A DNA stretch of 6,885 nucleotides from an uncultured Slackia sp. Its GTDB lineage: Bacteria > Actinomycetota > Coriobacteriia > Coriobacteriales > Eggerthellaceae. The stretch covers positions 1 through 6,885 of the forward strand of contig USEQ01000070.1 of NCBI GenBank assembly GCA_900553655.1, read 5' to 3'. The notes under the pieces are model-generated. The model saw nothing but the letters and a program-made list of their open reading frames with translations. It ran no database searches and was not told where the DNA came from. Of the stretch, positions 1 through 5,888 are shown in pieces (position 1 is the first letter of the stretch; every line of letters starts with the position of its first letter). Made by a program: the position numbers and the translations under genes.

Positions 1-188
1 TCCTTGAAAAGGGAGCTTGCCTTTTGCCAAGGAGCCGAAGTGGCTATGTCGTAGTCGTTCGCCTTGGTTCCCATGAACGCATCGCGGACGCACCCTCCGA
101 CGAGCCAGGCGCTGTAGCCAGCCCCCTCTAGCTTGTTCAGGACGTAGAGCGCGCGCGTGTCAATCGGTATGTCGGGAAAAGAATCCAT
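1..188 (-). CDS. cca: CCA tRNA nucleotidyltransferase, N-terminal part (cut by window edge)
   Basis: Encodes the head of a class II tRNA nucleotidyltransferase, which adds or repairs the 3'-terminal CCA of tRNAs in the cytoplasm using CTP and ATP. Only 62 codons plus two bases are inside the window. They contain the nucleotide-binding motif GGCVRD (residues 31-36) and the metal-binding pair in NDYDIATSA, with catalytic Asp45 and Asp47, in the order and spacing usual for the family (a helix, then GGxVRD, then about ten residues, then DxD). The ATG at 186-188 puts GGxVRD about 30 residues from the N-terminus, as expected. The frame stays open upstream, but I found no ATG, GTG or TTG there that would give a better start. 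No Shine-Dalgarno sequence precedes the ATG. The gene is divergent from the regulator at 510. The related poly(A) polymerase shares these motifs and cannot be fully excluded from this fragment, but a CCA-adding role is more likely in an actinobacterium. Confidence 0.87.
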   Translation of the reverse strand, partial: MDSFPDIPIDTRALYVLNKLEGAGYSAWLVGGCVRDAFMGTKANDYDIATSAPWQKASSLFK

Positions 189-195
189 GATTGAA

Positions 196-201
196 ATGGT
201 A
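196..201 (-). promoter_or_regulatory. Possible -10 element of a leaderless cca transcript
   Basis: On the minus strand TACCAT (matching the TAnnnT pattern of actinobacterial -10 boxes, 4 of 6 to TATAAT) ends 7 nt before the A of the cca start codon. A transcript from this box would begin at or next to the ATG, which fits the absence of a ribosome-binding site. There is no good -35 hexamer (CTGTTT at about 17 bp is weak), so this is a positional inference. Confidence 0.3.
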
Positions 202-278
202 GTGGAAAACGCGGTGAAAAACAGCAGGGAATTGTCGTCAGATAAGGAAGGGGAGCTGCCGCCGCGTTCGTTCGCCCA

Positions 279-311
279 TTCTCTCCGATGCGGCTGTCGT
301 GTCGGAGAGGA
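279..311. repeat. Inverted repeat, candidate operator or leader hairpin
   Basis: CTCTCCGA at 281-288 is exactly complementary to TCGGAGAG at 302-309. As RNA the stem can grow outward by a U-G and a U-A pair (279-280/310-311) and inward with wobble pairs (289-293/297-301). As DNA, the two half-sites are centred 21 bp apart, about two helical turns, the geometry favoured by dimeric DNA-binding proteins. It lies about 200 bp upstream of the regulator and about 90 bp upstream of cca. Whether anything binds it is unknown; one such repeat in a region this size is expected by chance roughly one time in ten. Confidence 0.45.
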
Positions 312-494
312 CGGCTTTTGTTGCGCACCTACAAAACATACACGCCCGACGTACGGGGGCGTCGGTCTCTCGATGGCCGATGGAAACTCCTTTTGCGGCA
401 TGGTCGCGCTGCTTTCGGCGAAGAGCACTCCCTTGCGAGGCCTGCCGGCCATTGCTGTTCGCGAGTGCGTCGAGGTGTGGAACTGAGCGTGGTT

Positions 495-502
495 GGAAGG
501 AG
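495..502 (+). promoter_or_regulatory. Ribosome-binding site fixing the regulator start
   Basis: GGAAGGAG ends 7 nt before the ATG at 510. It is the only good Shine-Dalgarno and start codon combination in the long open frame that begins at 288, and it decides the start of the regulator. The 74 codons of open frame upstream translate to Arg-rich sequence with no domain. Confidence 0.8.
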
Positions 503-509
503 CGCACCC

Positions 510-3008
510 ATGAAAAGTTTTCTTGCGAATTCGGCATGCAACGGACGTCCTCCGAAGAATTTGCGTGCGAGGAAATATCGCTCTCGTCCGAAATTGGTGC
601 AGAGGATGATGTCTGAGCGCGATGTGGCCCGCTTTCTTGTCGCTCCGCAGGGTTATGGGAAGACCATGCTGGCGCTCGAGTACGCAAGCGTGGTCTCGAA
701 TTTCGCAAATACATTTTGGGTCAATTGCCAAAGTCCGTGTTTTCTGCGCGACCTTGATGGCGGCGTCGTCGCATCGACGCTTTCGCTTCTTGGAGGCAGA
801 GGCTCTCTTGCGATTTTCGAGGACGTGCCGTTTCTCGGTGATGGGAGGGCGGAGACGTTTTCGCGCGATATCGATACGTTGCTTTCCGACGGATGGGAGG
901 TCGTTGTCACGGCTACCCCGGTCGCCGATTCCTTGGGCGATCTTCAGAAGGACCGGATATGCATCGCCTCGAAAGACCTGCTGATCGATGCTGACGAAAT
1001 CGATTCTGCGGGAAGTGCCGGATTTGGGGACTGCGACAGAATCGCGTCATTTGTGTGGGGAACCGACCGAGACGCCGATGCGCTACTTCAAGGGCTAAAG
1101 ACGGCGGGGGCTCCTGCTGAGCTGACCCTCGTCGAATTCGTCATGCTCGTTTTGGGCGAAGGGTCCATAGAAGAGGTGTTTTCTATCGTGAAGGGGATGA
1201 GGAAAGATACGCTCCGTCTTCTTGAGGAGTGCTACCCCCATCTGGGGATCGACCTAATCGAGGAGCGGTTCAAGGCGCGTAGTATGCCGTTAGGCAAGAT
1301 AGCCAAAGCGTGCCACGCTTCGATCGGGCGAACCGTGGAGGGCGCCACCGCTTCGAACAGAGACGCGCTTGTCAGCCGTCTGGCCGATCTTTTGGTGCGC
1401 CATGGGATGTGGCAAAGATCGTGCGATCTTATGGCGACCCTCTGTTCGAGGAAGAAGAGGGCACCATGGATAGAAAACGTGCAGGACGATTTCGTCCGTG
1501 CCGGATTCCCCGCCTGCATCCAGGAGCTGTTCGAGTCGTCCGGTCTCGACGGCGCTTCTTTGTCGAGCGGCATGGCCCTTGCGGCGGCGCGGCGGCTTCA
1601 TCTTCTTCAAGACAGCGCGAAGTCCGCGTATTTTGCGGCGCGTGTGCTCGATAGGCCGGATGCCGCCACGTGCCAGCGAATCGAGGCGGCTCTTCTTGTG
1701 GACGAGTGTGCAGAAGGCAAACAACGCCGCACGGCGCAATTGGTGCTCGAGGGGGATGCACGCTCCGGAGTTGCTGCCCAGGATTCAGGGCTGTATTGCG
1801 CGGCTCGGGCTCGGCTGCTTGAAGAAAAGGACCTCGAGGGAGCCCTCGGCGCGCTCGAAAGCTGTAGCGGCGAATCGCTGCAGCAGCAGCCTGTGCTGCT
1901 TGAGGTGGCCCGTGCGGCAAGGCTTGCAAGAGACGTCGAATCGGGTCGGAAGCGGGAGCGCGACCCCAAGGCGCTGCATCGCCGCGCGAACGCTTTGGTC
2001 GCTCGTGCAATTGCTCTGTGCGAGAAGAAAAGCGAGCCGACGGTGTACGAAGCGCTGCTGCACGAGGCCGTCGGCTTTGAGGCTGTGAGCAATGCGAATC
2101 TCTCGCGTCGGAGAAAGGTCGAACGCATACTCTCCGGTCTCAACGCGCAGCGTGAGGAGGCGAGGGCGAAGCGCGTGCTTTCCGACCTTCCTCCCAATGT
2201 CGTTCCCCTCAGGGCCGCAAGCGCCCAAATTCCCCTTCTGCATGTGCGTCTTTTTGGCGGCATGGAGGTCCGTATGGGAGGAGAGGTCGTCGATGAGAAG
2301 GCCTTCCAGAAGCACAAGGCCACGACGCTGCTTGCCATTCTGGTCTTGCACAGGGGCAAGGAGGTTCCGCGAAGCGAGCTGCTCGACGTGCTTTGGCCCG
2401 ACACGTCGAGCGAAAAGTCCGTCAACAGCTTCTATTCGCTCTGGTCTCTTCTGCGTCGTGCGCTTGTGGACGAGCGGGGGACATGCCCGTACTTGGCGAA
2501 GCATCAGAAGAGCTACATGGTCGATGCCCATTTCGTGAAAAGCGACGTGGAAGAGTTCGAGTCTATCTGCCGTATGCTTACTTTTGAGGAGCCGGAGGCC
2601 GAGACGTGGATGGAGGCGTTTGCGCGCCTTGAGGAAGATTTTGCGTGCGGTTTGCTGCCCTCCGAGTCCTCGAACGCCTACATCGCTCGGCTTCGGGAGC
2701 GCTTCAAAACCCGGCTTGCCGACGTCTACGTCACTGCGGCGGACAGGCTGTGCGACGTGGACGAACCGAGGGCCGCGTTGTGGTTCGCCCAAGCGGCGCT
2801 CGATCGTTTCGAAAAGAGGGAAGATGCGTTCTGCGCCCTCATGCGGGCCCAGATGTCGACGGGCCAGCGAAGCCTTGCGATGGATACGTTTTTCGAATGC
2901 AAGCGATTCATGAAAGAAGATCTGGGGATGGATCCTTCTGAGCGCATCATGCGACTTCATCGGCGCCTACTTGATGAAGCGAATGGGGGTTCTTTGGTCT
3001 CGGCCTAG
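510..3008 (+). CDS. STAND-like P-loop NTPase with C-terminal SARP/BTAD DNA-binding module; putative transcriptional regulator
   Basis: An 832-residue cytoplasmic protein, probably an NTP-controlled transcriptional activator. Residues 45-52 (APQGYGKT) form a Walker A motif with Lys51. Residues 99-105 (SLAIFED) look like Walker B. Residues 131-139 (VVVTATPVA) resemble the sensor strand of MalT-type STAND ATPases, and a further strand follows around 150-160. Residues 165-570 are mostly helical and Ala/Leu/Arg-rich, as in TPR-like scaffolds, but I see no clear repeat unit. From residue 574 (IPLLHVRLFGG) begins an OmpR/SARP-type winged helix with the typical ELLDVLWPD (623-631). About 676-823 is the bacterial transcriptional activation domain, ending in DLGMDPSERIMRLHRRLL. 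No membrane segment or signal peptide is seen. The spacing between Walker A and B is short compared with MalT as I remember it. Its target genes and ligand cannot be told from sequence; cca and secA-prfB are neighbours only. It stops at TAG, 112 bp before secA. Confidence 0.85.
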   Translation: MKSFLANSACNGRPPKNLRARKYRSRPKLVQRMMSERDVARFLVAPQGYGKTMLALEYASVVSNFANTFWVNCQSPCFLRDLDGGVVASTLSLLGGRGSLAIFEDVPFLGDGRAETFSRDIDTLLSDGWEVVVTATPVADSLGDLQKDRICIASKDLLIDADEIDSAGSAGFGDCDRIASFVWGTDRDADALLQGLKTAGAPAELTLVEFVMLVLGEGSIEEVFSIVKGMRKDTLRLLEECYPHLGIDLIEERFKARSMPLGKIAKACHASIGRTVEGATASNRDALVSRLADLLVRHGMWQRSCDLMATLCSRKKRAPWIENVQDDFVRAGFPACIQELFESSGLDGASLSSGMALAAARRLHLLQDSAKSAYFAARVLDRPDAATCQRIEAALLVDECAEGKQRRTAQLVLEGDARSGVAAQDSGLYCAARARLLEEKDLEGALGALESCSGESLQQQPVLLEVARAARLARDVESGRKRERDPKALHRRANALVARAIALCEKKSEPTVYEALLHEAVGFEAVSNANLSRRRKVERILSGLNAQREEARAKRVLSDLPPNVVPLRAASAQIPLLHVRLFGGMEVRMGGEVVDEKAFQKHKATTLLAILVLHRGKEVPRSELLDVLWPDTSSEKSVNSFYSLWSLLRRALVDERGTCPYLAKHQKSYMVDAHFVKSDVEEFESICRMLTFEEPEAETWMEAFARLEEDFACGLLPSESSNAYIARLRERFKTRLADVYVTAADRLCDVDEPRAALWFAQAALDRFEKREDAFCALMRAQMSTGQRSLAMDTFFECKRFMKEDLGMDPSERIMRLHRRLLDEANGGSLVSA

Positions 3009-3120
3009 GAGGGGATGAAGCGCAGCGCATCTATGGTAAAGTAGCGCAGTCAATTCGAATCAATATCACTATGTGGCAAAGCGTCGTTCGCCTAGGCGTT
3101 CGGCGGGACGAAGAGGTGTC
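3009..3120 (+). promoter_or_regulatory. secA leader with orphan Shine-Dalgarno sequence and a stem next to the secA RBS
   Basis: This gap separates the regulator stop from the preferred secA start. AGGAGG at 3007-3012 overlaps the regulator TAG. The nearest start, ATG at 3015, is only 2 nt away and opens a 9-codon frame (MKRSASMVK, stop TAG at 3042-3044). An 8-bp palindrome ATTCGAAT lies at 3053-3060. At 3084-3111 TCGT-T-CGCC can pair with GGCG-GG-ACGA around a 9-nt loop, and the palindrome CGCCTAGGCG (3089-3098) offers an alternative fold. No intrinsic terminator is present, so regulator transcripts may run into secA. TATGGT at 3032-3037 could be a -10 box but has no -35. Confidence 0.35.
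3111..3118 (+). promoter_or_regulatory. Ribosome-binding site supporting secA start at 3121
   Basis: AAGAGGTG resembles the AAGGAGGTG consensus and leaves 4 nt between GAGG and the ATG at 3121. The alternative in-frame GTG at 3073 has no Shine-Dalgarno sequence in front of it. The SD directly adjoins the stem at 3084-3111, so structure could affect access to it. Confidence 0.6.
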
Positions 3121-5886
3121 ATGGGATTCCTATCGAAGCTTCTCACCTTTGGCGAGGGCAAGCAGATGAAGGGCTATCAAGCCCTTGTCGAGAAAATCAA
3201 TGCGCTAGAACCCGAAATGCAGGGCAAGACTGACGAGCAGCTGCGTGCTTTGACGGCGGCGTACAAGCAGCGTGTAGCCGAGGGCGAAAGCCTCGACTCC
3301 ATTCTTCCGGAGGCGTTCGCCACGGTTCGAGAGGCCAGCGTAAGAACACTCGGCCTGCGCCATTTCGACGTGCAGCTCATTGGCGCCATGGCGCTCAACG
3401 ACGGCCAGATTGCCGAGATGAAGACCGGCGAGGGCAAGACGCTCGTCTCGACGCTCGCCGGGTACCTCAATGCTTTGACGGGCAAAAGCGTTCATATCGT
3501 TACGGTCAACGATTATCTTGCCCGCCGCGACAGCCAGTGGATGGGAACCATCTATCGTTTCTTGGGCATGGAGGTCGGCCTGGTTCAAAACGGAATGCGC
3601 CCTTCCGAGCGCATTCCCGCCTATAAAGCCGATGTAACATACGGCACGAATGCCGAATTCGGCTTCGACTACCTGCGCGACAATATGGTCACGCGCGCTG
3701 ACCAGCGCGTGCAGCGCGGCCATTATTTCGCCATTGTCGACGAGGTCGACTCCATCCTTATCGACGAAGCGCGTACGCCGCTGATCATCTCCGGCGCCGG
3801 CGTGAAGGCGGCCGATATGTACAAGAAGTTCGCCCAGGCAATGTTTGGCCTCGTGCGCGACGAAGACTTCGAGATGGACGAAGCGAAGCGCACCATCATG
3901 GCTACCGAAAGCGGCCTGGCGAAGATTGAGTCCCGCTTGGGAATCGAGGATATCTACGCCGACCCCTCTGGTCAGCTGGCGAATCACTTGCAGCAGGCTC
4001 TTCGCGCGCATTTCTTGTTCCACCTCGACAAAGATTACGTCATCGTCGATGGCGAAGTGAAAATCGTCGACGAGTTCACGGGCCGCATCATGGAGGGCCG
4101 TCGTTACTCCGAGGGTCTTCATCAGGCCCTCGAGGCAAAGCACAACGTGCGCATCCGCGAGGAGAACCAGACGCTTGCGACCATCACGCTTCAGAACTAT
4201 TTCCGACTGTACGAAAAGCTTTCTGGCATGACGGGCACGGCTATGACCGAAGATGCCGAATTCCGTCAGATATACAAGCTTCCCGTTGTTGCTATTCCTT
4301 CCAACAAGCCTCAGGCTCGCATCGATGAGAATGACTTGATTTACCGCACGATCGACGCTAAATTCCGCGCCGTTGCCGACGATGTGGCCGAGCGCCATAA
4401 GGCCGGCCAGCCTTGTCTTGTCGGCACGGTCTCCATTGAGAGCTCCGAGCGCCTTTCTCGTCTGCTCGACAAGCGCGGCATACCCCATGAGACCCTGAAC
4501 GCGAAAAACCATGAGCGAGAAGCGCATATTGTTGCCCAGGCCGGCCGTGTCGGCGCGGTGACGATCGCGACGAACATGGCGGGTCGCGGTACCGACATTC
4601 TGCTCGGCGGCAATCCCGAGGTCTTGATGGAAGACGTGCTCTATGAGAAGGGTTTTGACCCGAATCGCAGCCTTGAGGACGATCCGACTCCCGACGCTCT
4701 TCCCGCCCCTTCCGCCGAGCAGCGCCAGGCGGCTCTCGACGAAGCGAAGCGCGTTTGCGCGCAAGAGCAGAAGCAAGTCCGTGCCGCAGGTGGCCTTGCC
4801 GTCATCGGCACCGAGCGTCATGAATCCCGCCGTATCGACAATCAGCTTCGTGGCCGCGCCGGTCGTCAGGGCGACCCTGGTCTTACGCAGTTCTATCTCT
4901 CTCTGGAAGACGACCTCATGCGTCTTTTCGGAGGGAACCGTATGGACTCCATCGCCCGGATGATGGAAAAGACCGGCGCCGAAGACGACGTGCCCATTCA
5001 GGCGGGCATGGTCTCGAAGGCGATCGAGAGCGCCCAACGCCAGGTGGAATCCATGCATTTTGCCGCCCGCAAGAACGTTCTCGAATACGACGACGTCATG
5101 AACCTGCAGCGTAATGCCATCTATAACGAACGAAACGCCATCCTGGACGGCAAGGACCTCTCCAGCCGTATCGGCGACATTGTCTCCGACGCCGCGTATG
5201 CGGTCGTCGACGAGAATTGCCCCGCGAAGTCCCCGAGCGACGATTGGGATGCAAAGGCGGTTGAGCGCTGGGCCGCCGAGATGACGGGACGCGCCGATTT
5301 CAGCGTTTCCGCGATCGATCACGACGATGATTCGAATGCCGTTGCGGATGCTTTGGTCGAGTATCTCGAAGGCGTTTACGACGAAAAGAAAGAAGCCGTC
5401 GGCGATGAGAATATGCGTAAGCTCGAGGCCCAGGTCATGCTGCGCATCATCGACGTCCGGTGGATGAATCACCTACAGGAGATGGATTATCTCAAGACGG
5501 GTATCGGGCTGCGTGCCTTCGGCCAGCGCGATCCTTTGGTTGAATACAAGGAAGAGGCGCATGCGGCTTTCGCATCGTTGACGGCTTCTATGTATGAGGA
5601 TTTCCTACGCACGCTGCTTCGTCTGCAGGTCGCGGCTCCGATGGAAGACGAGCAGTCTTCTCTGGAAAATCGGAAGATGAGCTATTCTTCTCCCGAAGCA
5701 GCGCTTGAATCCACGATGAGGGCTCCTGCTCGCCAGGGTGCTTCTCAGCAGCCCAAGCCGGCGCCTGCGAAGCCTCAGACATATCGCAAGGAGGAACACG
5801 ATCCTTATGCGAACGTTGGTCGCAACGATCTGTGTCCGTGTGGAAGCGGTTTGAAATTCAAGAAATGTCATGGACGTGATAGATAG
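3121..5886 (+). CDS. secA: Preprotein translocase ATPase SecA
   Basis: The motor of the Sec pathway: it binds preproteins and, by ATP hydrolysis, drives them through the SecYEG channel at the cytoplasmic membrane. At 921 residues it is complete (E. coli: 901). NBD1 has Walker A MKTGEGKT (100-107, Lys106) and Walker B DEVD (207-210), followed by the preprotein cross-linking domain at about 225-370. NBD2 has LVGTVSIESSE (from 433), MAGRGTDI (486-493) and the arginine-finger motif GRAGRQGD (578-585). The segment after GGNPE is longer than in E. coli by roughly 25 residues and rich in Asp/Pro. The helical scaffold (LEYDD, 654-658) and two-helix finger region (DYLKTGIGLRAFGQRDPL, about 789-806) are intact. 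The C-terminus is a Pro/Gln linker plus a zinc site, Cys905, Cys907, Cys916 and His917. This is a canonical SecA1-type protein. The ATG at 3121 gives the usual MGFLSKL start; a GTG at 3073 would add 16 basic residues. Stop TAG; prfB follows after 2 nt. Confidence 0.98.
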   Translation: MGFLSKLLTFGEGKQMKGYQALVEKINALEPEMQGKTDEQLRALTAAYKQRVAEGESLDSILPEAFATVREASVRTLGLRHFDVQLIGAMALNDGQIAEMKTGEGKTLVSTLAGYLNALTGKSVHIVTVNDYLARRDSQWMGTIYRFLGMEVGLVQNGMRPSERIPAYKADVTYGTNAEFGFDYLRDNMVTRADQRVQRGHYFAIVDEVDSILIDEARTPLIISGAGVKAADMYKKFAQAMFGLVRDEDFEMDEAKRTIMATESGLAKIESRLGIEDIYADPSGQLANHLQQALRAHFLFHLDKDYVIVDGEVKIVDEFTGRIMEGRRYSEGLHQALEAKHNVRIREENQTLATITLQNYFRLYEKLSGMTGTAMTEDAEFRQIYKLPVVAIPSNKPQARIDENDLIYRTIDAKFRAVADDVAERHKAGQPCLVGTVSIESSERLSRLLDKRGIPHETLNAKNHEREAHIVAQAGRVGAVTIATNMAGRGTDILLGGNPEVLMEDVLYEKGFDPNRSLEDDPTPDALPAPSAEQRQAALDEAKRVCAQEQKQVRAAGGLAVIGTERHESRRIDNQLRGRAGRQGDPGLTQFYLSLEDDLMRLFGGNRMDSIARMMEKTGAEDDVPIQAGMVSKAIESAQRQVESMHFAARKNVLEYDDVMNLQRNAIYNERNAILDGKDLSSRIGDIVSDAAYAVVDENCPAKSPSDDWDAKAVERWAAEMTGRADFSVSAIDHDDDSNAVADALVEYLEGVYDEKKEAVGDENMRKLEAQVMLRIIDVRWMNHLQEMDYLKTGIGLRAFGQRDPLVEYKEEAHAAFASLTASMYEDFLRTLLRLQVAAPMEDEQSSLENRKMSYSSPEAALESTMRAPARQGASQQPKPAPAKPQTYRKEEHDPYANVGRNDLCPCGSGLKFKKCHGRDR

Positions 5887-5888
5887 CA

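Larger units (their letters stand above)
189..509. other. Divergent intergenic region between cca and the BTAD regulator
   Basis: This 321-bp stretch separates two divergently oriented genes and should hold both promoters. On the minus strand a TACCAT box lies just before cca. For the plus-strand regulator I could not find a convincing -35/-10 pair. The region contains an 8-bp perfect inverted repeat at 281-288/302-309, two mutually exclusive 6-bp stems at 342-347/357-362 and 346-351/360-365, and a strong ribosome-binding site at 495-502. Open frames crossing it translate to Arg- and Cys-rich sequence without recognisable domains, so I do not call a gene here. Confidence 0.7.

Noticed and set aside
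279..322. Hairpin at 279-311 followed by TTTTGTT as an intrinsic terminator
   Set aside because: The T-run starts 4 nt after the stem and is interrupted, and there is no plus-strand gene upstream that it could terminate.
157..486. Plus-strand open frame of 109 codons across the cca start and the intergenic region
   Set aside because: It overlaps the conserved start of cca, its product is Cys/Arg-rich without a domain, and no SD precedes its ATGs.
288..509. Upstream extension of the regulator frame by 74 codons
   Set aside because: The extension is Arg-rich and domainless, while an ideal SD sits 7 nt before the ATG at 510.
1785..2960. 391-codon open frame antisense to the regulator
   Set aside because: Its translation is low in recognisable structure and it lies opposite the clear winged-helix/BTAD coding sequence.
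3032..3037. TATGGT as a secA promoter -10
   Set aside because: It fits TAnnnT, but the hexamer 17 bp upstream (GAGGGG) is nothing like a -35, and no extended -10 is present.
3071..3169. Out-of-frame 32-residue ORF (starts MWQSVVRLGV) overlapping the secA start, considered as a SecM-like leader peptide
   Set aside because: No SD, no signal sequence and no SecM-type arrest motif. It is best explained as the second frame of the secA start region.
3205..5472. 755-codon open frame antisense to secA
   Set aside because: It mirrors the codon-position composition of a highly biased, conserved gene. The translation shows no recognisable family, and secA motifs fix the coding strand.
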